Assembly: GCA_038363925.1 (NCBI GenBank)
Contig: JAQQWL010000004.1
Coordinates: forward strand, 1,426,001-1,490,000
Source of the DNA: Apiospora phragmitis
Lineage: Eukaryota; Ascomycota; Sordariomycetes; Amphisphaeriales; Apiosporaceae
Direction: 5' to 3'
DNA: 64,000 nt
Shown one piece after another: positions 23,829 through 34,700 of this stretch. Positions within the stretch are counted from its first letter, which is position 1. The number at the start of each line of letters is the position of its first letter. The notes under the pieces are model-generated. The model was given only the letters and a program-made list of their open reading frames with translations, ran no database searches and had not been told where the DNA came from. The position numbers were made by a program, and so were the translations under genes.

Positions 23829-24280
23829 GGTGCTGGGCTGGTCTTTAGTGCGCGGGGTTCCCCACTGTAGAGCCTGTGCTGTAGGTGATGGATGTATGTA
23901 AATAATCGAAAATAATGATTATGTTTGTCCTTTTTGGAAATGATGTCTTGCCGTCGAGAAATTGGGTACGCGCGTTTGTTTTATCGGCTCAAAAACTTTG
24001 TAAATTCCAGGGCCTACGTCATTAATGCGCCAGTGTTGATGTACCTGGCAACTCAGTTCAACTGCCATCACCAATTTCACGGCAACTCGGCTCCGACAAC
24101 AGACAACATTCAACCCAAACGGCAACTCATGTGAAACACCAGATGGATGAATTTGTGTATGGACTGGTAAGAGCATTAAAGAGGTATTTTGAGATGTACG
24201 GAGTTTACCTCCACCCTCATAATTGCAGCAATATTTCAATGGGGTCTTGCCAGAGACAAGATCCTTCTGTTCCTTCCGTC
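23829..24280. other. Spacer between two leftward genes
   Basis: Upstream region of the GH64-type gene and downstream region of the lipase gene. I see no other feature. Confidence 0.5.
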
Positions 24281-25879
24281 TCACAACCCAAGGGGCACCT
24301 GGTAGCTGTACTCCGGTGCCCCAGCCCACTGAGGGAAGGCATTCCCAACCTTCAGGTACCATCCCATAGGTAAGAAACTACCCATCTCTGTCCTTTTGCA
24401 ACCCCGCCCCTCCGTCGCAGCCGGCCTCCCCTCGAACCGGTCCTGGATCCAATCCAGCCAGATCTGCCGCGTCGCATCCAGCGTCGGGACGTGCCCGGTC
24501 CCGTTCACCACCAGAAACTCCAGCGCGCTGTCGGGATGCGCCGCGCACGTGGCTGCGACGGTGGCGTTGGTGACGCTGTAGGGCACGTAGACGTCCTCGG
24601 TCCCCTGCAGAACTAACAGGGGTCCCCGGAACGGCCGCCGACCGGCGTTGGCCAGCTTCCCGTAGGCCTCGACGTACCACGTCTCGTTCCACCCGTCCTT
24701 GAGGAGCTGCGCAGCGCCATCGCCTAGGAACAGCTGCTGCGCCGCCCCGATACTACCCTCGAGCTCCCGGAAGAGCTTCACGCGCGCCGCGCCCACGGGC
24801 GTGAACCAGTCAGCCAGCTGGAACGAAGGGAACACGGACCCGAGCGCCAGCGCCACGAACGGCGCGATGAGGGACGGCCACCCCGTGAAGACGTCCGTCG
24901 TCGGGCTGCCCGCGACCGCGCCCCGGTAGCCCGGCGCCAGGTCCGCGAACTCCTCCGGCGTCTTGCCTTCTTCGTCCGACAGGACCTCGGCCACGCTCCA
25001 CGCCGCGCCGCCGCCCTGGCTGTGGCCCATGGCCACGAAGCGCGCGTCCAGCGCCTCGGCGAAGGCGGCGCGCGCGGCGCGTAGGGCGTACAGGCCGTCG
25101 CGGGCCGAGATGCGGCTCATGAGGTACTGGTGCGGGATCTTCTGGGTATCGCCGCCGCCTTCGCCCCAGGTCGTTGAGATGCCGAGACCAGCGTAGTCAG
25201 GTGCGACGACGGCGTACCCCTCGAGGGCCAGCGTGAAGGGCGCCGCGTCGCCGTACCACAGGGCGCGGTGGGACGACGGGGCCGCCGAGGCGAAGAAGCC
25301 CGAGGTGCCGTGCGTCCAGAGGACGACCGGGGCTCCTGCTCCTCCTGTTGGTTTTATTTGGTCGTCGTAGCTTCGTTTCTCTTCTGCTTTGTCGCGTTGT
25401 TGCGCATGTTGGTTTCCAGTTGCCGAGGCGGTAACGATATTGCGCGCCGTGAAGGGCCAGAGTATGAAGGCGGTTGCGGGAACCACGGTGCCGTTGTGGG
25501 TACGGGTAGTGTACAAGATGCGCGAGAGCGCCGTGTTGGGCGGGATGGCGAAGGTGCTCGGGTCGGTGAAGGCCTGGGTCTTCAGCAAAGTCCCCGGCTC
25601 CAGGGGGCCCGTGCTGCTGTTGGTCAGGGGCGGCAGCGTGTAGAAGTCGTCCTCGTGCGGCCCGCCGTTGGCCAGCTGGCTGCGGTCGAACCGGAGCACG
25701 TTGTTCAGGCTTGTGGCCTCGGCGTCTGAGAGGTTCGTGGCCACGATCTGGTCCGGTGTCAGCGCGAAGGTCGAGTTGAACCCGGTTGACTGCTCCGCCG
25801 CCGGGGGCGTCTGGGCGCTAGCCGAACTGGCGTGGCCGGAGAGGAAGAGCGCTGTGATGGCCTTTGCAGGATAGAACAT
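24281..25879 (-). CDS. Secretory lipase (alpha/beta hydrolase)
   Basis: Intact intronless protein of 532 residues from the ATG at 25879. The signal peptide is MFYPAKAITALFLSGHASSA. It matches the fungal secretory lipase/alpha-beta hydrolase type. The nucleophile elbow GHSQGGG has Ser near residue 287. The acid is probably the Asp in LVLQGTEDVYVPYS and the base the His in VVNGTGHVPT. The oxyanion region is VLWTHGTSGF. Several N-x-S/T sites suggest glycosylation. An inserted hydrophilic stretch (residues about 150-180, Gln/Lys/Glu-rich) precedes the core and may be a lineage-specific loop. It cleaves acyl esters; whether triglycerides or other esters is not determinable. Confidence 0.9.
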   Translation of the reverse strand: MFYPAKAITALFLSGHASSASAQTPPAAEQSTGFNSTFALTPDQIVATNLSDAEATSLNNVLRFDRSQLANGGPHEDDFYTLPPLTNSSTGPLEPGTLLKTQAFTDPSTFAIPPNTALSRILYTTRTHNGTVVPATAFILWPFTARNIVTASATGNQHAQQRDKAEEKRSYDDQIKPTGGAGAPVVLWTHGTSGFFASAAPSSHRALWYGDAAPFTLALEGYAVVAPDYAGLGISTTWGEGGGDTQKIPHQYLMSRISARDGLYALRAARAAFAEALDARFVAMGHSQGGGAAWSVAEVLSDEEGKTPEEFADLAPGYRGAVAGSPTTDVFTGWPSLIAPFVALALGSVFPSFQLADWFTPVGAARVKLFRELEGSIGAAQQLFLGDGAAQLLKDGWNETWYVEAYGKLANAGRRPFRGPLLVLQGTEDVYVPYSVTNATVAATCAAHPDSALEFLVVNGTGHVPTLDATRQIWLDWIQDRFEGRPAATEGRGCKRTEMGSFLPMGWYLKVGNAFPQWAGAPEYSYQVPLGL

Positions 25880-26309
25880 TTTAATTTATGTTTTTGGTCA
25901 AGGGGGCGGGTGTCTAGAAGGGGCTCGTCAGAGAAGCTGTTAATTATTTCGGTTGACCATTATGTTTCTTTCATGGGCGGTGCGGTCACAGTTTTATACA
26001 AAGTTGTTACGTGATTCCTCGTAAAGTCGGACAAACAACAGATCTACTGATGATTACTCTACTCGGTCTATGGGTTGATTACCAAGCTGTAAGGGATAGA
26101 AGTAGTACGTGTTGGGACCAATGAGAGCTTCGTTTGCAAATGTGGAGCGCCAACGCCGCGGCGTTCCGTGGCGATGGGGTGGTTGACAATTCCTTGGCTG
26201 TGTCGCCGCTTCTCGGTCCAGCTGACAAAGCTAAAGCGAGTAGATGACATAAGTCGACAATTTCCTTTCTACAGTGCTTCGGGGATTGCTATTGGCCGAA
26301 CCAAGCATT
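25880..26309. other. Lipase upstream region
   Basis: Spacer between two leftward genes. I see no recognisable element. Confidence 0.5.
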
Positions 26310-26903
26310 CTATAACCCGAGCCCCTTTTCAAAGTAAACCCTCTCATACCCATCCTCGACCTTCCTCCCTGTCTCCGAGAACCCCAGTTTGGCGTATAGG
26401 CCAATGTTCTCCCACATCATCACGTTGGTGAACAGGGTCAGCTTGTGCAGTCCTCGGGCCCTTGCCAGCTCCTCGGCGAACCCCATGAGCACGCGCCCGT
26501 AGCCTTTCCCTTGGAAACCCGGGTCCACGACGAGGTTGTTGATCTTGAGGGCGGCGCCAACGGAGTCGGGAGCCAGGATGATAGATCCCACTGCTTCTGG
26601 TGCCGCCATATTGGTGCTCTTTTCCTTGTCTTCTTCCTCTTCGAGATCCACCTGCTGCTGCTGCTGCTGAACGGTCTTTTCGCCGTCACTGTTGGGAGTC
26701 GGCGACGAGGCATCACGAGTGCTTCGTTGTACCAGAACCCAGACCTCCTGAGTGCCCTCCTCGAGGATCTTCTCATAGTCCTCGAGCATGGGTGCCGGCG
26801 GCTTTCCGATGCGGTCCACGTACTTGGCGTAGGCGTCCTGGACCATGGCGCGAATCGCCGGCACATGATCCCGAGTTGCTCTGATGACTTGAACGTCGCC
26901 CAT
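26310..26903 (-). CDS. GNAT-family N-acetyltransferase
   Basis: Intact 197-residue protein with its ATG at 26903. It transfers acetyl from acetyl-CoA to an amine; the substrate is unknown. The acetyl-CoA loop is GFQGKGYGRVLMGFAEELA (Q/RxxGxG/A), preceded by the beta-4 strand KINNLVVDPG and followed by NIGLYAKLGFSETG, all standard for GNAT proteins. The N-terminus IRATRDHVPAIRAMVQDAY is also typical. Unusual is a low-complexity insertion in the middle of the fold (six Gln, then VDLEEEEDKEKS). The Gln run is encoded by a CAG repeat (seen as CTG repeats near 26650-26670). It is probably a surface loop between strands. Confidence 0.9.
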   Translation of the reverse strand: MGDVQVIRATRDHVPAIRAMVQDAYAKYVDRIGKPPAPMLEDYEKILEEGTQEVWVLVQRSTRDASSPTPNSDGEKTVQQQQQQVDLEEEEDKEKSTNMAAPEAVGSIILAPDSVGAALKINNLVVDPGFQGKGYGRVLMGFAEELARARGLHKLTLFTNVMMWENIGLYAKLGFSETGRKVEDGYERVYFEKGLGL

Positions 26904-27380
26904 GACTTATTGGTTCATGTGAAGGCGCGTGATTAAAGAGTGAACTTCTGGAGCTTGCCTGTTTATCGTCGTTTCAATGGTCTCTGTTTTTTCATCCGCA
27001 AGCCAAGTCCAAAGGCGCCAAGCTTTTGAGGATACGGTTTGACAAGACATGCAGATGAGATGCTTTACTTCGTGCGACTATCGGGGGAGGGCTCTTATTA
27101 GTGAAGCATGCACCGTGTATGAGTCATGTCCGATCCGATAAGGGTAATTTGGAGAAGGCGGGGTAGCTGATAAAAAGCCAGCTTTTACGGATGAAGAAAC
27201 CGGGGGACAGCGAATGATATTTGGTTGGTTGAGATTATTTGTTGTTGGCTCAGGAGTAGGCAGGTAAATAGGAGTCAAAACCCTCGGCCAAAGGCAAAGG
27301 TTCGATAATACAGGATAACGCTTACCCCGTCTGTTTCCATTTGTGTCCCTTTAAAAGTATGCACGTCGCCGTCCACAGAA
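26904..27380. other. Spacer between two leftward genes
   Basis: No gene recognised. Confidence 0.5.
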
Positions 27381-29099
27381 TTACTTTGTCACAGCCCTCA
27401 ATTTGCACAGCAGAGGCTTCTTCTCCCAGAGTACAAAGACCTTCTGCTCCCTCCAGTCGCGGCTATCGTCGCAAAGCTCCAAATCGAAGTTGAAGAACAC
27501 CTTGGCAGCTAAGAGACGGATCTCGTGATAGGTCATGCTGTGTGATTGGTAGATGGGTATTTCATTAGTTGTATGCTATTGAATTTGTTCTAAAGCAATA
27601 CTTCATTCCGGGGAAACGGGATGAAATTCGGGAAAGAACTCACTTCTGACCCAGGCAGTTTCTGGGACCGCATATGAACGGCTGGAAAGCATCACGTTGG
27701 TCGTCCTTGTATTCGGGGTCGCCCAGCCATCGCTCGGGGGCGAAGGTGTTCGGGTTCTTGAAGTTGGCGGGGACCGGTATAAGGCGGTATGGTGGACCGA
27801 GACAGATGTCTGGGTTTTCATGTGGTTAATTAGCTGTAAGATTTTGCATACTTACTTGACTGGTGTGTTTTACTCACCCCTGGGGCTGTCCACTTGTCCA
27901 GGATGACATTTCCGCCCTCGGGTATGATGCGAGGTATCATGTCCGAAACCGGCGGGTAAATGCGCAAAGCCTCCTCGACGCACGCGTTCAGGTACGGCAG
28001 CGCCGCCAGGCCTTCGAAGTGTTCATCGCTTTCCGTGGCGAACGCGCCGCGGATCTCGCCTGTGACCTTCTCTATCTTGTCCGGGTGGATTGCGAGGTAG
28101 TAGCACACAGCCGCTCAGCAGCGTGGCCGACGTCTCGGTCCCCGCCGTCATGAAGATCTCGGCGTTGGCGTGCATCTCATCCAAAAACAGACCCCGGTCC
28201 CGGTCGCCCGCTGCGAGCACGAGGCTCCGGATGTCGGGCTGCCCCGGGCGGCCGCCACGCCGGATGTGTGCGTCGACGCGGTCGCGCGTGTGCTGGAAGT
28301 GCGAGAAGCGGAGGTCCTTGACCCATTACGGCTCCAGCCGGTGCAGCACGGTCCGGAGAACGGGGTTGTACTCGGTGAGCTGCACGAGGGGCAGGACGGT
28401 GATGGACCGGAACATGCGCTCGACCCAGGGCGTGTACTTTCGGTGCTCCAGCAGGCCCAGCGGCTCGCCGAAGGTGAGGTCGCTCATGATGTCGAAGGTG
28501 CAGAAGTTGAACATCGCCACCATGTTGACGCCCTCCGCGCCGTCGGCCTCGGCCTGTTCGCGCAGGACCGCCACCAGGACGTCGGCGTACCTGCGGAACA
28601 GCGGCTCCTGCTGCTTGAGGGCGCGCTCGGAGAAGGCGGGCGCGAGGACGCGCCGGGCTCGGTTGTGGTCCGGACCGTTGGCGGTGATCCTGTTGTGCAC
28701 GGGGGCCTTGGTCGGCCCGAAGAACGCGACGGACTGCGGGTTCTCCTTGCGGCCTTTCGTCTCGGGCCCGTAGATGTCCTTCCATGCCTGTCCGCTGTCG
28801 GCATAGCGGAGGTCGTTGGGGCCATACCGGGCGTGCAGTTGGACCAGCCAGCTGCAGGAATCTCCCTTGAGCGCTGCGAACCAGTACGGAATGCGGGAGC
28901 AGGCGGCACTGTTTGGACCTGGGATTTCATGCAATGGGTGGAATTGGGTCGCGTAGACGAAGCTGCCAATGAGGTAGGTCAAGAACTGTGTTGTGTTGTC
29001 ATGTTAGCAGACCCCACTCTCGCATCTCTCATTCCTGTGTCTTACAAGTGACAATCCCATCAATGGGATGGATACTGCGTCGTACGATACCAGAGCCAT
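27381..29099 (-). pseudogene. Cytochrome P450 monooxygenase, broken by a stop and two frame shifts
   Basis: Heme-thiolate monooxygenase of the fungal type related to CYP58/CYP65-like families. Exons: 29099-29046, 28985-27878, 27809-27644 and 27537-27381, all with good donors and acceptors. Features in order: N-terminal hydrophobic anchor (MALVSYDAVSIPLMGLSL and following), HEIPGPNSAACSRIP, the C-helix region HNRITANGPDHNRARRVL, the oxygen-binding I-helix motif AGTETSATLL, ExxR in EEALRIYPP, and the heme loop [14 protein letters not shown] with its Cys ligand. Damage: in-frame TAA at 28326-28328; one extra base near 28102 before CYYLAIHPDK; one missing C (G4 on the plus strand, 27769-27772) before NFKNPNTF. 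The two indels cancel, and the total equals 494 codons, a normal P450 length. The stop alone would remove the heme domain. The substrate is unknown. Confidence 0.85.
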
Positions 29100-31744
29100 G
29101 GTCGGATCGAAATGAGCGGGGCATCGGCTTCAACTGGGTAGCAGCTGGGCTAGATACTCCGTGAATTAACGAGTGCCTACGGATAATCGGCCATGGCGCT
29201 CTTGTCGCTGGGCGTCAGACATCTGGACGCGGCTGACCAGCATGTCAGGGGCAACCCGATGGGGCAACGGTACGGCATACCAGGCAGAGACCGTGGCGTC
29301 TGGGCTTGCGGCCAAGTTGCACAGGGGCTCGAATGGGGAGTACATGTTCATCAAATGCTAGCAAGGTAGAGACAGTAGCTTAGTATCGATATTACAGTAA
29401 TGATAAGGGCACAAACCCGACATCTCTATGTCCATCTTTTTTATCTCCTTATGTTATAGTTAGCTCATGAGAAAGGGCTACAGACGTTGAAGAAGCTCAG
29501 TCAAAAGTAAATAAAACAACACACAATCGGTGAACAACACCAGATATAGACCAAAAAGCAAAAACATACAACACCGAGGATTCCCAGGTCGTCACCGACC
29601 CTAGTACTAATTCGGCTCTCTGCTGCTTATATATGGGAGAGCGGACGGGATCCCTAGTATTCAGCAGGATATGGTCGTATGTAGCAGAAAACCCCTTTTT
29701 GGGAGGCTATATCTCACCTCTGTATATTTAGCCACGCGTGGGCACCTGCTAATTATCGCCATGTAGGAGAACAACACAATGTTCAAGGTGTGAACTAACA
29801 TGGCAGAGGCTCTGCCTCTGGTATCTGGTTTTCCGAGCTAATCCATAAGCATGGGCAGCTGGATGAGTTCTGGGTCGTTTCTGGAGAAAACTCGTTACGT
29901 GGTGGTTTTATGGTTCGTGTGCCGTTTCTAACTCTCCTTCCATTACTGGTGTCTAGTCTCCAATGCGCCGAGTGATTCTGCTCGGTACAGATATCCAATG
30001 CGGATTATATCCGTAATATGTGTTCAATAGGCATTGCAGCCATGCAGATATCCACTCACAGTTGCATGGCAAGGTTCGACAGCGCCTCTATACCATTCAC
30101 AAGAGATCTCATCCACAAGGGGGTTGAGAGACTTGGAGTAGAAGGCAAGCACCGGCAGTTTCAGTCTGCATTCCAAGCTCTGGATGTTGGTTTTCGGGGC
30201 CAATGCGAACAACAAAAGCCACAAGAAGGAAGGAAATGACGACATAGAATATTGCTGAGACGAAGACCAAGACGACAACAAGAAAGACAACGCGCGGCAC
30301 TCGACGTACAAAGCAAGAGAAGAGCCCGAGGTGTCCCTGAAGTGCAAGCGTGCAAAGGAGTCTCTCTGTGTGATTTGCTATCCCAAGGCCTTTTCAGTAC
30401 GGATCCCAATCAGCGTTAGTCTTCATCACACGGGTGATCAACGAGAGAGATCCCAATATCTAGGTACATTGATTACTGGATTGTGACATCAAAATGCAGC
30501 ATTACCTCATGCGTCCGGGTCAGTACAATACTGTCTGAGAACGCACAGCTTCTTCCGCGTCTGGCCACGGCGAGGGGGAAAACGGTGCAATATCCGCCGT
30601 CCGGACTGTGTTGTCCTCGAAGAAAAGTCGGCCGGTGAATCAGCTAGGAGACCATAGTGCTGGGTTGACTTGTTCATTTCATGTGATTGTTATGCTACCC
30701 TGGCCACCTAGTAGTAGTTCCATGATGCTAACCACTTATTAAAAATAATAGACCGACTCATGGCAGTAGAAGTCCACCTTGAAGACGTCACGTCACCAAA
30801 CTATCTAAACAGTAAAAGTCACCGCTAACGTATGAGCATGTTCACAGGGTTTATAGTATTAGAGGGAAAGGGGCAGGGTGCTAAACCGTCTTCTACCCTT
30901 CCTCCAACAAATATGTACACTGGGGGGCCAACAACACAACGCCAAGCTGTTTGGTTGGCTCTCATGGCAACAACTATCCCCCCCCCCTCTCTTTTGCCTT
31001 CTTCTCTCTATCTTTACACCTCACCATCTCTGTCTTTTTCTCTCCAAGAACTCGTAGATAGGAAGCAGGTAGCGCTCTCTCTCTTTCCCACTACACAACT
31101 CCCAAGTGGATCCTCTTGTGTGTACATCTTGTCTTCTTTTACCCCTAACCAGGTGTGTGCCGCTACGCCATGATGAAAAGACCCATGGATGGCAGCAGAT
31201 ACCACAACAACCATTAGCGAATAAATAATCCATTTCCGCGAAAAGACTGCGTCGGAGCAGATTGCCAAAACCATAGGCGACTCTCGACACAACAAAGCAG
31301 AGTAGTCGAAAAAAGTAAATACAAGAATTTGAAGGTGAATGCCGAAGGGTGGATTACAAAAATTTTATGTATCATATCCCCTCATCATCAATCAGAACAA
31401 CCGACGAAAACCAAAACCAAAAAGATGTGTAGAAAGAAGTGTTGAACAAGGTGCAAGGAAAAGGAATCGAGCAGCCGTCAGGCTGGATGCGTATGACGGA
31501 CGATTCGAGTCGCCGTCGAAGAGACAAAGGAGAAATGCAGGGCAGGCATGCAATGCGTAGCATAAAGTGTGAGTTAAGTACGACGCACGAAACAAAACTG
31601 TATGGGTATCAATCGTGTGCTGTACTCGGGAGAGGAATGAGGCCGTTGGCTATACAAGGCAAGCATTCATCCTTCCGAGTGTCGGCGGCATTGCTTCATT
31701 CAGGGGTATATTTTCGGTGGGCATCTTCAAGAGCTGCGACGCTG
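29100..31744. other. Long gene-free region
   Basis: No gene recognised over 2.6 kb. A leftward 60-codon frame directly upstream of the P450 (29166-29354; contains DATVSAWYAVPLPHRVAPDM) has mild coding texture but no family I know. The rest has scattered short frames, pyrimidine tracts (30985-31060) and no RNA gene that I can see. Confidence 0.45.
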
Positions 31745-34700
31745 TTAGCCTTTACATCCACAAAAGACCCGTCCGTCTTCAGTCAGCTTACCATGTAGTG
31801 TACTAATCTGCCCGGCACGATCTTCGCATGCGATCTGCAAGCTACTCCCGAACACGAAGTCGAGCAAGACACTGTTCGGAAGCTCCTGAATCTCGACATC
31901 AGGGATGTAGGGAAGGCGGAAATCGCTCATGTGGTAGCGCTTTGTCCCAACGACCCGATCCTTGGCGGCAGGGGCATGGCCTTGCAGGGCGCTCAGCACA
32001 AGGAAGCCAGCCGAGTCCAGGCACATACTGCGGCGCTTCCAGAGGAGATTGTCGGGGAACTGGACGTTCACGTCGCCCATATACGAGGACACGAGTGATT
32101 CTGGGGGCGGGGGCGGGGTCGGGTTGACCGACGAGACGCTTGACTCCGGCCGTGAAGTCACCGCGGTAGAGACACCGTCGTCCTCTTCCGCTACTGTAGG
32201 GGAAATACTAGGTGACTGAACCTTTCGGCTGCCGCCCAGTGAGTTCGAGAGTCGGCGTATGAGGCGCGAGGCGGTACTCTGCTTTTCGCCTTTCTCGTCG
32301 GTCTCCTCGGTAATGGAGGTTGGGGACATAGTCATGTCGCGCTCACGGCTCAACGACCGACGACTAGAGATCGAAAGCCGGCGGGCGATGCTGCCACTGC
32401 TGCTATGATGAGCCGAAGGAGGTCGGGTCGGTGATCTCGAAGAGGTTGCTGGAGACGGAGAAGGCAGGTTGTCGACCGAATTCGAGCGACTTGAAACGGA
32501 AGTCCGGCGGTCCTTGATAAAATCCTTGACAATACTCAAGGACGTTCTGTGCTTGTTCTCAGCGCCATTGTCAGACTCTTGTTTTGAGTTTCTTCTCTCC
32601 TGGATCGTCTCTTTCGGTTGCTCGGTGATGGTTGGAGCATCAGCAAGTGGTGCGGCAGCAGGGTCGGAAACTGGTTCCTGGGCGGGTTCGGCCTTTTGGT
32701 GCTCGACCGTGATAGGCGATTGCTTGAGGTTGCCGGCATGGTAAGCTTGAAGTTCGTCACGGGAAGAGGGCCGCTTAGGGAATGGTTGTCCTCCATCTCG
32801 CACGATCCTTGCGGTAACCTGGACAGCCTCCGGCCGACCGCGAGGTGCATATGCAACTGATAAGGTAGGGTTGGGGGGCTCAAATACCGATAACCTGCTC
32901 TGGACAGAGGCTGAACGATCACGCTTAGTGACACGACTCGGGTCTGGAGAGCCCTCACGAGACTCTTCAGGTGTAGCATCTCGTGCGTCAACAGAACCAG
33001 CAGGGTCGCCCGTGGAAGGGGATGCGGACGGTTCTCTGATGCTCGCCGACTTCCGCACCGTAAAAAATGTTGAGGAGGGGGTAGTCGGTCTATTTCGGGC
33101 GGCGGCGGTGGCTTGGGGTTCACTGCCGGCTTTCTTTTCCTTGCCAGACATCTGCTCTAGGGCCTTGATCCTCTGAGAGATGCTAGACCCTACAGAGGGA
33201 ACCGGCTTAGACTGCATGCTGGCGTTGGAAGACTGTCGTGAGAGGCCGTTGGTCATCGATGTACTGCGCAGACTGCCAAATCTGTTGGTTCCAGGTACAA
33301 GTAGAGAGTTACGAATCGGATTAGACACGGCTCGCGGCAGCGCTGGAACTTGTGACTTTCTGGGGCTTGTACTGGGGAATACCGAGGTGATGGGAGATTT
33401 GGCAACTGTCATAGGCTGGGCGTGCTGCAACGTCGCAGCCTGCAGCTCATCCAAGAGCGCTTCGTCGAGAAGAGGGTCGGATATTTCGGAGCGATGGGTA
33501 TTTTTTGAGAGCTCGGCTCGAGCAGCATCAATGGCGGCGGGCTTGCGCTTTACTTTGGATGGCAGTTCCGGGGTTACGTCGTCAGCGCGAGCGACATTCG
33601 ACTCCTCAGTAGGTTGAACCTTCACCGAGAGAGCATCAGAGGGTGATGGGATGACCTCAGCCACGACAGGGATACCCTCAGCAAATGAAGCTTTCCGGAG
33701 ATCCTGAGTTGAAAACCTAGACTTTAAAGTCGGTGTTGCGGGCGACTTTGCCTCGTTACTTGAGAACCTGGAAAGTGGTACGCCATAGGGGGACTTGGGC
33801 GAAGGCTCATCTTGATTCAGTGGGGCTACTGCTCGGCTGCGAGATTGCGGAATTTGAACCTCAATTTTGGATTTATCGGTAGATGTTGTAGCTTCCTTGG
33901 GTGACGCCGCTGCCGTCACATTTTCGACCTGATGGTCATTTTCTGGAATCTTGGCAGCTTCTTCAGGTAACGGCTCATCGAGGGCCTTTGAGACATCCGG
34001 CTTCCCATCTGTAGCGTCATGGTGCACAACTGGGCTGCCGGTAGTTTCATTATTACTCGGGACGGTGGCCGTAGCGAGGGGTTCCGCCTCACATGGCTCG
34101 TTCTCCATATTGTGCACCTCGTCGCTGGTATTGTCTTCTTTTCGGAACCCAGTGGCTCGTTCTCCATATTGTGCACCTCGCCGTTGGTATTGTCTTCTTT
34201 TTCGAAACCCAGTGGACCGTCGTCGGCATCTAGCTCCGTATCCTTTGCTGGGTGGTGAACAGTCTCATCAGTGGACTCGGACAGTGAAGAGGCCTTTGTC
34301 GACACGCCAACGTCAGAGGATCCAACCGTTGGCGAAGGTGGATGCGAGGCTGTGGAAGTATCTTCCGTGTTGGCCTCGGCGTGATGCATTGGTAGGATAG
34401 GCAGTTCAGTCCCGGTTGTCGCAGGTTCCACATCGATATTCTCGTGATTTGTCTCCCCCCCTCTGTATGGTCTTCTGGTTGCACATCTAATGCAGTGCTC
34501 TCTGCCTTTGGGGGTTCAGGCTCGGGGACTACCTCGGCGGGCAACATGCTCAGCTTCTTCTTTTTCTCCCGAAGCTGCAGAGCTTTCATAAGACGTGCCT
34601 TCTCAGGTGTCATCTTATTCTTGTCGGCGAAGGCTGAGGACCCTTTGAGGGAAGCGCCCGAGCTTGTAGCGGGTCGGGTCGGGAGTAGTAATGTAGTAGT

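Noticed and set aside
22863..23870. 335-codon rightward open frame opposite the GH64-type gene
   Set aside because: Antisense shadow of a high-GC gene; the opposite strand carries clear family motifs.
20914..29099. Secondary-metabolism gene cluster (tyrosinase, P450, acetyltransferase, lipase)
   Set aside because: No backbone synthase, transporter or pathway regulator is visible in the window, and two of the genes are plain secreted hydrolases. Co-location alone does not support a cluster.
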